A stretch of DNA of 64,000 nucleotides from NCBI RefSeq assembly GCF_018130615.1, contig NZ_JAFCKB010000011.1, positions 62,001 to 126,000 of the forward strand, read 5' to 3'. Under the pieces are notes generated by a model, which worked only from the letters and a program-made list of their open reading frames with translations, searched no databases and had not been told where the DNA came from. Position numbers and translations under genes: made by a program. Below, in pieces: positions 1 through 7,818 of the stretch (position 1 is its first letter; the number at the start of each line of letters is the position of its first letter). Source of the DNA: Bradyrhizobium manausense (lineage in GTDB: Bacteria > Pseudomonadota > Alphaproteobacteria > Rhizobiales > Xanthobacteraceae).

Positions 1-345
1 ACACGCGCCGCAGACGGACAACTCGCCGGCGTGATCGCGTTCTTCGACCGCGGCCGCACCATGACGGCGCCGATCGTCGGCTATGACAGCACCGTGCCGC
101 AGGCGATAGGTCTCTATCGCATGCTGATGGCGCTGGCGGCGAAGCGCGCGCGGGAGCGGAAAATGCTCTACAACATGAGCGCCGGCGCCGCATCATTTAA
201 ACGCAACAGGGGCGGCATCGCCGCGCTGGAATATTCCGCCGTCTACAACGCCCATCTTGCGCCGACGACCCGGCTGGCCGCATGTCTGGTTCGGGCAATT
301 CTGGAACGGGTCGGCATCGCCATGCTGCGGAGCTTTGAGCTATGA
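1..345 (+). CDS. C-terminal part of a GNAT/FemAB-like acyltransferase
   Basis: The reading frame is open from base 1, so the gene begins outside the window and only about 114 residues are seen. The visible part has the look of the C-terminal half of an acyl-transferring GNAT/FemAB-type fold: a helix ending in KRARERK, the short motif YNMSAGAA, then FKRNRGG and an aliphatic C-terminal helix. Its stop overlaps the start of the Rieske gene (ATGA), so the two are probably translated together. The family call is by resemblance; the catalytic region is not in view. Confidence 0.5.
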   Translation, partial: TRAADGQLAGVIAFFDRGRTMTAPIVGYDSTVPQAIGLYRMLMALAAKRARERKMLYNMSAGAASFKRNRGGIAALEYSAVYNAHLAPTTRLAACLVRAILERVGIAMLRSFEL

Positions 346-1325
346 CGGGTCGAGCATCGACCTGGTACGCGGTTGCGCTGAGCCGCAAGATCGGCGCGAA
401 GCCGCATCGCGTACTGCTCGGCGGCCAGCCTTTCGTCTTGTTCCGATCCGGCGAGACCCTGAAATGCCTAACCGACCGCTGCCCGCACCGCTTCGCGCCG
501 TTGTCGCTGGGCCGCGTGATCGACGGCACCATCGAATGCCCCTATCACGGCTGGCAGTTCGGCGGCGACGGCCGCTGCCGCAGCATGCCGGGCCTGCTGG
601 AGCAGCCGCCGAACATCGCAGTGCCGGCACATGCGGTGCGCGAACAGAACGGCCTGATCTACATTTCGCCGGGCAGCCAACGCGGCAAACCTTATCCCGG
701 TGTGCTGTCGGGACCGGGCACCGTGAGCAGCGTTGTCGAGAATCGCGTTCGCTCGACCTTGCTCGACGTCGCCGAAAACATTTTGGACGCCACCCACACC
801 CACTTCACCCATAGCGGCCTGCTGCGCGGGCTGAGCAGCCGGCGCTGGAAGGTCAGGGTATCCGTGACAGGCGGCAATGGCTGGGTCGAGGCCCGGTACG
901 AAGGCGAGCCACGGCAGGAAGGTTTGATCAGCCGGTTGCTGGAAGGCGAGCGTTCAATCAGCGTCGGCCGCTTCATCGCGCCGGGCATCGCCGAGCTCGA
1001 ATTCTGGGGACGCGACCAAATCAACTTGTCGACGACATTTCATCTGCGCCAGGAGGACGATGACCACGTGCGCGGCTTCTGCGTGCTGGCGGGGCCACGT
1101 CAAGGTGGCCTCGGATATCTCAAAGCCCTTCTGTTCAAGCCGCTGTTCATGATCGCGCTGCGCCAAGATCAGCGCATTCTCACGGCCGCGCGGGACAACA
1201 AGCCACCGGACGCGCTGCCTGTGGTCAGCCGCCTCGACGTGCTCAGGCCCAGCATCGACGCGATTCTGCGCGGCGAACGTCCGGCGGTTGCTGACGCGCC
1301 GTTCGAGATCACCATGGAATTGTGA
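342..1325 (+). CDS. Rieske [2Fe-2S] oxygenase-like protein
   Basis: This 327-residue protein carries an N-terminal Rieske domain. The cluster ligands are visible as C47-x-H49 (RCPHR) and C66-x2-H69 (CPYHGW), the standard CxH...CxxH spacing. The rest (about residues 130-327) would be the catalytic half of a ring-hydroxylating-type oxygenase. It contains DATHTHFTH, which could supply the mononuclear iron histidines. Such enzymes oxidise a substrate with electrons from a separate reductase, and none is in the window. The start overlaps the preceding stop, and the gene ends 3 bp from the convergent ATP-grasp gene, so it probably belongs to the same pathway. The substrate is unknown. Confidence 0.85.
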   Translation: MTGRASTWYAVALSRKIGAKPHRVLLGGQPFVLFRSGETLKCLTDRCPHRFAPLSLGRVIDGTIECPYHGWQFGGDGRCRSMPGLLEQPPNIAVPAHAVREQNGLIYISPGSQRGKPYPGVLSGPGTVSSVVENRVRSTLLDVAENILDATHTHFTHSGLLRGLSSRRWKVRVSVTGGNGWVEARYEGEPRQEGLISRLLEGERSISVGRFIAPGIAELEFWGRDQINLSTTFHLRQEDDDHVRGFCVLAGPRQGGLGYLKALLFKPLFMIALRQDQRILTAARDNKPPDALPVVSRLDVLRPSIDAILRGERPAVADAPFEITMEL

Positions 1326-1328
1326 TCC

Positions 1329-2480
1329 TCACGACAGCGGCTCGCCGTCCCATTCGATATCGCGCACTGAGGCTTCAACCAGCCCGGTACCGTTCCGCAG
1401 CGCGCGAACGGCGATCTCTCCGAGCGCCCGCAACTGCGCCAACAACAGTCCGCGATCCCCGGGCCAGGCGGAGATGTCCTGCATGCCGGCAAAGTCGCGC
1501 CGCCATTGCGCAAGCCCGCGATGGCGTATGGCGTCAGGCAAGCCATAGGCCAGCATGGCCAATGGCAGCGTCATCGGCGCTGTGGATGATGCCCGCGCGG
1601 CGCGTCCTTCGAGAATTGATTTCTCAAGACCGTCCGCGGGTCCAAAATAATGCACACCGCTCGTCGTGCGCGGATTGCATTCGATGACATGCAGCGCGTC
1701 GTGTGCGTCACGGCGGAAATCGAACGAAATCTGACCGGTCCAGTTCAATCGCCCGACCAACCCTTCCACAAACTGCCGCGCGACCGGTTCATCGGCCGGC
1801 GCGAAGGCGACGCCGGCACCCAGGCCGACCCGATAGGTCGGCCTGTAACTTTGAAATGCCGCGAGGCAACCATCGACGGCGACCGCATAGGCGCTGATCT
1901 CTTCGCCCGGCAGGTAGGTCTGTGCAACCCAGGGATCCGCCGCAGTCGGAAAAAGCGCGTCGACAACGGCGCGCGATGGCCGGATCAGCACGCGCGATCC
2001 GAACCGCGACCATGCGGGCTTCAGGACCAGCGCTTCGCTCGACTGCGACAGCCTTGGGAGGTCTTCCCGCGAGAGCAGCCGCGTAGTCGGCGGCGGATCG
2101 GCGCCGAGCCCGGTGGCGAGCTCCGCGAAGTCGGCCTTGTTGTGGACTCTTGCGAGCAGATCGAAACGCGGCGCAAACAGGGGAACGTCGATGCGGCTGA
2201 TGTCGCGGACCGCGGCCAGGAAGAACACCTCCTCGCAGGTCGGCACGATGAGATCCGGCGCTTCGCGCGCAACCAGCGCCGCCACTGCCGCGCAGTAGTC
2301 GGAAAAACTCGCCCGCGGCGACGGCAATTGCGCATAGCCATGCTTCATCCGCGTCGCCCGCGACATCGGATAGCGGAAGGTGTCGGCCAGAATGACGCGA
2401 TGGCCGGCGCTGTGAAAAATTCGCGCCAGATGCAGCGCCGCAGGCGCTCGGGCTCCGGTGACGAGAACGGCCTTCCTCAT
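1329..2480 (-). CDS. ATP-grasp domain protein
   Basis: This 383-residue protein is the last gene of a five-gene minus-strand operon. The N-terminus has a nucleotide-binding-like start (VLVTGARAPAALHLARIF) as in carbamoyl-phosphate-synthase-type ATP-grasp proteins. The middle has LVLKPAWSRFGSRV and the metal-binding ending FDFRRD...VIECNPRTTSG. ATP-grasp enzymes ligate a carboxylate to an amine, thiol or hydroxyl through an acyl-phosphate. A longer reading frame starts at 2501, but ATG at 2480 overlaps the upstream TGA (ATGA), so that start is chosen. The substrate is unknown; it may join a building block to an acyl product of the upstream enzymes. Confidence 0.8.
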   Translation of the reverse strand: MRKAVLVTGARAPAALHLARIFHSAGHRVILADTFRYPMSRATRMKHGYAQLPSPRASFSDYCAAVAALVAREAPDLIVPTCEEVFFLAAVRDISRIDVPLFAPRFDLLARVHNKADFAELATGLGADPPPTTRLLSREDLPRLSQSSEALVLKPAWSRFGSRVLIRPSRAVVDALFPTAADPWVAQTYLPGEEISAYAVAVDGCLAAFQSYRPTYRVGLGAGVAFAPADEPVARQFVEGLVGRLNWTGQISFDFRRDAHDALHVIECNPRTTSGVHYFGPADGLEKSILEGRAARASSTAPMTLPLAMLAYGLPDAIRHRGLAQWRRDFAGMQDISAWPGDRGLLLAQLRALGEIAVRALRNGTGLVEASVRDIEWDGEPLS

Positions 2481-3760
2481 GGGACGCCCGGCTTCCAGCA
2501 ATTTTCGACGCGCCGAAGTTTTGCGTCGTTGCGCGGCTGCAGGGCTTCGTGCTGCACGTCAACGCCGGGGCGCGCTCCAAGCCCCTCACACACGCGCAGC
2601 ACCGCGTCACGTGCGGCCTCACCAGCGGAGATATTGACGTGGACCGGCAGGACGATGTCGATGCGGTTTTCGCCGGTCTGCCGGATGCGAAAATCATCGA
2701 TGCTCCGGTCGGCCGCCAGCACGGCATTGCGGAGCACGTCGGGAGTCACCAGCACATCGGACCGCGCCGAATCGCGGTTCGGCAGCAGAAAGACATCGTC
2801 GCGACGACCGATCACCTCCGCGACGGCTTGCATGGCCGACCCGCAGGGACAGCGCATCGGGGCGAGACGAAGGATATCGTTCATGCGGTACCGCGCCATG
2901 ACCTGGGTGCGTCGCGTGAAATCGGTCACGATCGGCGCCACGAGATCGGAGCTGCCGGCGACGGGCTCGAATTCGAAATGGACCACGTCTTCTGCGAGAT
3001 GCAGCGTACCGTGCTCGCAGGACACGCCGAACAGGCCCTCCGTCGCCATGTAGATTTGCCGCAAGCCCAGGCCGAAGCGACGCTCGATCACCTCCCGGTC
3101 CGGCGGATCGAGCACCTCCGCAGTCGAGAACATCGCTCGCGGGGCGATCGCGACGCCGTTCTCTGCGAACCAGCGCAGCGCCTTTGGCGGACCGACGACC
3201 ACGGTCGGCTGGAAAGCGGCGAGCGTTTCGGCAGCCGAAGGCATGCTGAGCCTGAGATCGACGAAGCAAAGTTTCAGCAGCTTCGCTTCGTTCGCGGAAT
3301 CGTAGAGCCGCGACGAGCGCGGCAGCACGATGGCGACCCGATGCTGTCGCCACAAGGACGGCGGAATCGCCTTTGCAACGATGGTGCCGAGCCAGACGAA
3401 GCGCTCTTCGTCCGAAACGAGATAGAGTCCCTGATTACCGCTGGTGCCGGTGCTGCAGCCGACATCATAACCCCTGGGCGCCTCCCCCCGGTCGATCATG
3501 GTCCAGATCTGCGCGGCGGTCAGACCGAGCCGGTTGAAATCCTCGAAGCGCGCCATGACCTCGCGCTTACCGACGATGGGAAGCTCGGACAACACCCCGT
3601 CGCGAAAGGTGCGATAGAAGGCAGCCTGCCGTGTCGCATCGCGCATCAGCCGCGCGAGACGCGGCTGCTGCCATCGCGCGATCCGGGCGCGGCTGGTCAG
3701 CCAGCGCCGCAGCAGGCGCGTGCGCAGATAGGCCGATGCCAATGCCAATTGCGGCGTCAC
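2477..3760 (-). CDS. Adenylate-forming ligase, PaaK / F390-synthetase-related
   Basis: This 427-residue protein belongs to the phenylacetate-CoA-ligase/F390-synthetase-like branch of adenylate-forming enzymes. The phosphate-binding loop is STGTSGNQG (residues 103-111), and the motif before the active site is YMATEG (about 237-242). A late CPCG pair (304-307) matches the Cys-rich spot of F390-synthetase relatives. Such enzymes activate a carboxylate as an acyl-adenylate; in olefin biosynthesis a related activity (OleC) closes a beta-lactone. Both ends overlap neighbours by 4 bp, which shows tight co-translation. The specific substrate cannot be read from sequence. Confidence 0.82.
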   Translation of the reverse strand: MTPQLALASAYLRTRLLRRWLTSRARIARWQQPRLARLMRDATRQAAFYRTFRDGVLSELPIVGKREVMARFEDFNRLGLTAAQIWTMIDRGEAPRGYDVGCSTGTSGNQGLYLVSDEERFVWLGTIVAKAIPPSLWRQHRVAIVLPRSSRLYDSANEAKLLKLCFVDLRLSMPSAAETLAAFQPTVVVGPPKALRWFAENGVAIAPRAMFSTAEVLDPPDREVIERRFGLGLRQIYMATEGLFGVSCEHGTLHLAEDVVHFEFEPVAGSSDLVAPIVTDFTRRTQVMARYRMNDILRLAPMRCPCGSAMQAVAEVIGRRDDVFLLPNRDSARSDVLVTPDVLRNAVLAADRSIDDFRIRQTGENRIDIVLPVHVNISAGEAARDAVLRVCEGLGARPGVDVQHEALQPRNDAKLRRVENCWKPGVP

Positions 3761-4551
3761 GACATCGGCTCTTCAACATCATGGCAGAGATGAATTCGGC
3801 CGCCCTGCTCGGCGAACGCCCTGAGCAGGCGCTGACTGTCGCGTCCGGCGCTGATATCGTCGAACACGACGGCTCTGGAGATCCACGGCGTCTTGTCCTG
3901 CATCAGCGCCTCGCGCGTCCATGCCACATCAGTAGCGTAGATGACCGGACCTGCCGGCTCGCGCCAGAAGATGCCGAAATGGCCGAACGCATGTCCCGGC
4001 AGCGGCACCGCGAGATAGGAGCCATCGCCGAAAAGATCATGGCCGTCGCCGAGCAGGGTGCCGGTCGACCGTCGCGTCAGCCCTTCGACCGGCCGCAGCC
4101 GCTCGGTGATATCCGGCGGGATCAGCTCCTTGAAAATCCCTTGGTGCAGGGCCGCGGCTGGGCTCATCGCCATGACCGCGTGCGCCGCGGCTGCCCAGGC
4201 GATGACCTCGGCGTTCACGAACAACCGAAGACTCGACACGTGATCGGCGTGAAAATGGGTGACGACGACATGGCGGATATCGGCCGGAGCGACGCCGAGA
4301 TTGCGCAACGTCGTCTCTACGGCCTCGCCGGCGTTCAGTTGCGGGCGAAGCACCGCGCTGTAGAGACGCAATGCCGCGCTGCGCTGCCCCTGCGTCACCT
4401 CCGGTCCGACGCCGGTATCGACAAGGCAGAGCCCACGCGCGCCGAGGTCGATCAGGCCGTAGCGCACCGTGAGCCGCGCACGTTTCAGCCCGGCACCGCG
4501 CTTGATGAGACCGGCGAAGACATCGATATGCGCGCTGTTGAACAGCTTCAT
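3757..4551 (-). CDS. MBL-fold metallo-hydrolase
   Basis: This 264-residue metallo-beta-lactamase-fold protein has the zinc motif HFHADH at residues 99-104. The further ligands are probably GHAFGHFGIF (the His after a Gly) and YATDVAWT (the bridging Asp). It is likely a thioesterase, lactonase or other ester hydrolase acting on a pathway intermediate. It overlaps the flanking genes by 4 bp on both sides. Inference: it may release or hydrolyse the product made by the ketosynthase, reductase and ligase around it. Confidence 0.85.
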   Translation of the reverse strand: MKLFNSAHIDVFAGLIKRGAGLKRARLTVRYGLIDLGARGLCLVDTGVGPEVTQGQRSAALRLYSAVLRPQLNAGEAVETTLRNLGVAPADIRHVVVTHFHADHVSSLRLFVNAEVIAWAAAAHAVMAMSPAAALHQGIFKELIPPDITERLRPVEGLTRRSTGTLLGDGHDLFGDGSYLAVPLPGHAFGHFGIFWREPAGPVIYATDVAWTREALMQDKTPWISRAVVFDDISAGRDSQRLLRAFAEQGGRIHLCHDVEEPMS

Positions 4552-5531
4552 GCCGCCTGATCTCCCGCGAACGTCCGCTGCAAACCTTCGGCGAAGGTGA
4601 TCCCCGGTGTCCAGCCGATGTCGTTGCGGATGGCCGAGAGATCGAGCGTCTGGCTGAACGCAAGCAGGCCCGCAGTATAGGCCGTCACCACTGGCTCGAC
4701 CTGCGGCCGGAACAGTGTGTGAAATCCCTCGATGGCACGGATGGCGGTGAGCGCGACCGGCCAGGGCAGCTCGCGCCAGCGCACATCAAGGCCCGAGAGC
4801 GCGGCGCTGCGGGTGATGATGTCGCGGATCGACACCGCCTCTCCGCCCGAGACGTTGTAGACCGCACCCGTCGCCCGGTCCCGATGGTCCAGTACGCGCG
4901 CGATCGCGGCCACGACGTCGTCGACATGGGTGAGATCGATCACCGCCCGCCCGCCGTTGAACGAGGGCAGCGGCCCTCGCCTGGCTGCCCGCAGCAACCG
5001 CGGCAGCAGGGCCCTGTCGCCCGCCCCGTAGATGCCGCGCGGCCGCACGATGGTCCAGGGAAGATCAGCCGCAGAACCGACGAATTGTTCGGCCGCGACC
5101 TTGCTCCAGGCATAATGATTGACCGGCGCGGGCAGCGCCGAGGTCTCGCCGACATTCAGCCTGTCACGGAAACTGAAATAGACACTGGACGACGACACAT
5201 AGATAAAATGCGGACGCCCCCAACGTCGTGCCTGTGCCAGCAGACTGGCCGTTGCGGTGACGTTGTTGCGTTCGAAATCGCGTCGCGGCCCCCAATTCGA
5301 CGACAGGCCGGCGCAATGGACGATGGCATCGACTCCTTCGATCTCGAGCGCGGACAATGAAGCGGCATCGGCGAGATCGCAAGTCTTTACCGTAATGCGT
5401 CCGTCGCGAAGGGCGTCGCGGAGCAAAGCGGACCGACCGAGCGCCACGACCTCGTGGTCGCACGCCGCCAGATGGCGCGCCAAGCGACGCCCCAGGAAAC
5501 CACCCGCTCCCGTCACCAATATCCGCGGCAT
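4548..5531 (-). CDS. NAD(P)-dependent epimerase/dehydratase (extended SDR)
   Basis: This 327-residue extended short-chain dehydrogenase has the Rossmann motif TGAGGFLG at residues 7-14, the active-site serines in YVSSSSVYF (about 111-119), and the catalytic Y140-x3-K144 (YAWSK). The length is typical for the family. A beta-hydroxysteroid-dehydrogenase-like role, reducing a 2-alkyl-3-keto acid as OleD does, would fit beside a ketoacyl synthase, but sugar substrates are equally possible from sequence alone. The start abuts the stop of the ketosynthase gene and the end overlaps the hydrolase gene. Confidence 0.85.
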   Translation of the reverse strand: MPRILVTGAGGFLGRRLARHLAACDHEVVALGRSALLRDALRDGRITVKTCDLADAASLSALEIEGVDAIVHCAGLSSNWGPRRDFERNNVTATASLLAQARRWGRPHFIYVSSSSVYFSFRDRLNVGETSALPAPVNHYAWSKVAAEQFVGSAADLPWTIVRPRGIYGAGDRALLPRLLRAARRGPLPSFNGGRAVIDLTHVDDVVAAIARVLDHRDRATGAVYNVSGGEAVSIRDIITRSAALSGLDVRWRELPWPVALTAIRAIEGFHTLFRPQVEPVVTAYTAGLLAFSQTLDLSAIRNDIGWTPGITFAEGLQRTFAGDQAA

Positions 5532-6533
5532 CTAGATCTCGATCGCCATGCCGCCGAACGACACGCCCGCAGAGGTGCCGAGCAGGATGACCCGCGATCC
5601 CCGGCTAATGCGCTGCTGGTGTCGCGCAAGGTGCAGCGCGGTCGGGATCGACGCTGCGACCTGGTTGCCATGGGTGGCAACGATATCGATGACCTTGTCA
5701 CGCGGGAAACCGCAGCGCTTGACGAGGTGTGTCAGCGCAAAGGGACTGGCCTGGTGCGGAACGACGAGATCGACGCTCTCGCGCGTCCAGCCTGCGCCTT
5801 TGAGCAACTCATCGACAAAGCCGGGAAACTTGCTCGCGGTCAGCTTGAACAGGTCGCGGCCATTCATCTGGAAGAAGCGGCCCGCCGCGAAGCGCTCGGG
5901 CTCGCGCGCGAAGTCGATCCCCGTCCCGCCTGACGCCAGCGAGCAGGCCTCATAGCCCTCATGGTGGACCTCGAAACGAACAGCCCTGACATGGCTCGCG
6001 CTATCAGGTTCGGGCCGGACCAGCACCGCCGCCGCGGCGCCATCCCCGAACAATCCGGCCGTGGCCGGATCGGTCTGCCACGGCAGGGCTCGCGAGGCCA
6101 TCTCGGACGAGACGACCAGGGCACAGCGATGGCGCCCGGCGGCGATCATCAATGTCGCCATGTCGAAGCCCGACAGGAAGCTGAGGCAGGTCGAGTTCAC
6201 GTCGAGCGTCGAGCAGTGCCCAGCGGGAATGCCGAGATGCCGCGCGATCAGCGGCGCCGTAATCGGAATCGAATATTTGGGAACGGCGCTCGCGAAGATC
6301 AGGAGGTCGATCGCTGATGGTGCGATGCCGGCCTCGGCCAGCGCGTCCTGCGCAGCACTGGCCGCAAGCTCGTCCTGCGTCTCGGCCTCGCAAACGAACC
6401 GTTCCCTCACGCCGCAATTCGCCTCGAGCCATCCATCCGGCTTTCCCAGCTCGCGGTCGAGGGCGGCCGAGCTGACTTTCTTCCCTGGCAGGCTCGTCCC
6501 TGTTCCGCGCAAGCTGAACGCAATCGGCGTCAT
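5532..6533 (-). CDS. 3-oxoacyl-ACP synthase III family protein (FabH/OleA-like)
   Basis: This 333-residue thiolase-fold condensing enzyme has the catalytic triad in view: Cys116 in NSTCLSF, His260 in VPHQAS and Asn290 in THGNQV. FGDGAAAAVL marks the second half of the fold. Enzymes of this class condense acyl-CoA or acyl-ACP with an extender (FabH) or join two acyl chains head to head (OleA). It is the first gene of the minus-strand operon, so it likely starts the pathway. A dedicated role rather than housekeeping fatty-acid synthesis is inferred, because no fabD, plsX or acpP lies nearby. Confidence 0.85.
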   Translation of the reverse strand: MTPIAFSLRGTGTSLPGKKVSSAALDRELGKPDGWLEANCGVRERFVCEAETQDELAASAAQDALAEAGIAPSAIDLLIFASAVPKYSIPITAPLIARHLGIPAGHCSTLDVNSTCLSFLSGFDMATLMIAAGRHRCALVVSSEMASRALPWQTDPATAGLFGDGAAAAVLVRPEPDSASHVRAVRFEVHHEGYEACSLASGGTGIDFAREPERFAAGRFFQMNGRDLFKLTASKFPGFVDELLKGAGWTRESVDLVVPHQASPFALTHLVKRCGFPRDKVIDIVATHGNQVAASIPTALHLARHQQRISRGSRVILLGTSAGVSFGGMAIEI

Positions 6534-6638
6534 GGCACCTCTGATTCCCGTGGAGCCGTCCTAAACTACAGGATGCGCCCGGCGGTTGCCACGCGATCGA
6601 GGGGAGCAGCGCTCGATTGTGCGCAGATCGTCACACAA

Positions 6639-6666
6639 AACCTCCGGACCCGAAGGCCCGGAGGTT
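6639..6666 (-). terminator. Rho-independent terminator after the small peptide gene
   Basis: A 9-bp perfect stem (AACCTCCGG with CCGGAGGTT) around a 10-nt loop is followed on the minus strand by TTTTGTG. It lies 22 bp after the peptide gene stop and about 100 bp before the ketosynthase start, so the peptide seems to have its own transcript. Confidence 0.7.
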
Positions 6667-6688
6667 GCACGTTGAACAAACAGTTCGC

Positions 6689-6901
6689 TCAGTTCTGCCT
6701 GTGAATGGTGATGTTGACGTGGCTGGTGCCGAAAACCGAAGCCACCGCGTTCTCGGCCTTGGCGAATTCCGAGCCGATCCATTTCACAGCCGCAGACGCT
6801 TCGTGCTTGATCCAACCCCAGACGCCGGCTGCGACAACGCCGTCGAGTTCGTCGATGGTCAGCTCACGGTTCTCAAAGCCTTTGTCGTTGGCACGTTTCA
6901 T
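6689..6901 (-). CDS. Small peptide with double-glycine-like leader (bacteriocin-like)
   Basis: This is a 70-residue protein. The N-terminal part RELTIDELDGVVAAG resembles double-glycine export leaders (ELxxxELDxVxGG), with AAG in place of GG. The following core of about 44 residues is amphipathic and rich in Ala, Trp and Lys (VWGWIKHEA...) and ends in HVNITIHRQN. ATG at 6901 is chosen because CTGGAG lies 6 bp upstream; the ATG at 6907 would touch that site. A terminator follows. No C39 peptidase-exporter or modification enzyme is seen nearby. Export or antimicrobial action is inference from the leader alone. Confidence 0.6.
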   Translation of the reverse strand: MKRANDKGFENRELTIDELDGVVAAGVWGWIKHEASAAVKWIGSEFAKAENAVASVFGTSHVNITIHRQN

Positions 6902-7039
6902 GTTCATCTCCAGTTGGTGATGCGGGCCATCCCGCAAGCACAGGCAGGATGCATGCACGCTCCGAAGATGGCTGTGACGACGATCACCTCCGTCACGACG
7001 GGTGATGAAATGGCGTTCCAGTCGTGAAGCGACAACTGA

Positions 7040-7597
7040 CTACGATGACAATCTCCGCTCGGCGATAATCCGCACAGGCGGAAAAGCAACGCAATCGACC
7101 ACGTCGAACATCACTTCGATGCTGCGATCGAACGCCAGTGCAAACGCAATGGCATCATTGCGCCGTTCGTCGACGATGGCCGTGCCAAGCGTACAATGCG
7201 GCGTCCACGCGCCGGGCCGGTAATGCGGACGACAATGCGCTGGATCGATTGCGGCACTGACGGCGCGATGGATGCGTGCCAGGACCTCGTCGACCGCCGG
7301 CTCAGCCCAGAGGACGAGCGGAGAACCTTCGAACCAGCAAATTCGCGTGAATTCGATGCGCAGCTGCGTTTCGCCGGCTGCGGCGGCCAGCATGGCGTCC
7401 CACGCCGTTTCTTCGTCGATCGCAGGCCCGTCGTAGATCGCAAATGTAAAATGGGGACGGTAGCCAAGCGCACGCATCGATGGCTTGGCCTCGAACGCAC
7501 CGACCTGATCCCACAGCCGCTCGATCTCGTCTGCAGAACCGTTGTCGGCGCGGATATTGATTGCCAATGCCACAGGGGCACCCCGCGGGTGGAACAA
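7040..7597 (-). CDS. 2H phosphoesterase / 2'-5' RNA ligase family protein
   Basis: This protein has up to 185 residues and the two HxT/S motifs of the 2H superfamily: HFTF (His49) and HCTLGT (His134). The spacing of about 85 residues is normal for the family. Members hydrolyse 2'-5' or cyclic phosphodiester bonds in RNA or nucleotides. The furthest start is TTG at 7597; GTG at 7573 (giving MALAINIR) with a GGGG stretch upstream is an equally good start. It stands alone just outside the putative integrated element. Confidence 0.75.
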   Translation of the reverse strand: MFHPRGAPVALAINIRADNGSADEIERLWDQVGAFEAKPSMRALGYRPHFTFAIYDGPAIDEETAWDAMLAAAAGETQLRIEFTRICWFEGSPLVLWAEPAVDEVLARIHRAVSAAIDPAHCRPHYRPGAWTPHCTLGTAIVDERRNDAIAFALAFDRSIEVMFDVVDCVAFPPVRIIAERRLSS

Positions 7598-7628
7598 TCA
7601 AATCAAGAGGGATGGTGATTTCGAGAAA

Positions 7629-7677
7629 TGGCGCTCCCTAGGGGAATCGAACCCCTGTTTCAGCCTTGAGAGGGCTG
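7629..7677 (-). other. 3' fragment of tRNA-Glu(CTC): integration attachment site
   Basis: On the minus strand this segment holds an anticodon arm (CAGCC, loop CTCTCAA, GGCTG), a T-arm (AGGGG, TTCGATT, CCCCT) and an acceptor end with encoded CCA (AGGGAGC G CCA). The 5' acceptor strand (GCTCCCT) and D-arm are missing from the upstream side, so this is not a working tRNA. A tyrosine recombinase starts 142 bp away on the side of the missing half. This is the arrangement left when an element integrates into a tRNA 3' end. The amino-acid identity rests on the CTC anticodon and likeness to tRNA-Glu. Confidence 0.7.
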
Positions 7678-7818
7678 GAAGCACTTTCCGCGCTGGTTCG
7701 TAGTTGTTCGTCATAATATAGCCTTATCAATAACTTAGACAGAAGTCGTTCTTCGCTGATCGGCTTTGTACGCCGATGCTTATTCGACGGATATTCGACG
7801 ACTCCGGGTTCGTATGCC

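Noticed and set aside
1650-3053. 467-residue plus-strand ORF opposite the ATP-grasp and ligase genes
   Set aside because: Arg/Ser/Pro-rich shadow typical of high-GC antisense frames; the minus-strand proteins have clear motifs and overlapping starts and stops.
7629-7740. A complete tRNA, possibly class II with a long variable arm
   Set aside because: No 5' acceptor strand complementary to AGGGAGC and no D-arm upstream; the GGAAAGTGC next to it cannot form a proper anticodon stem.
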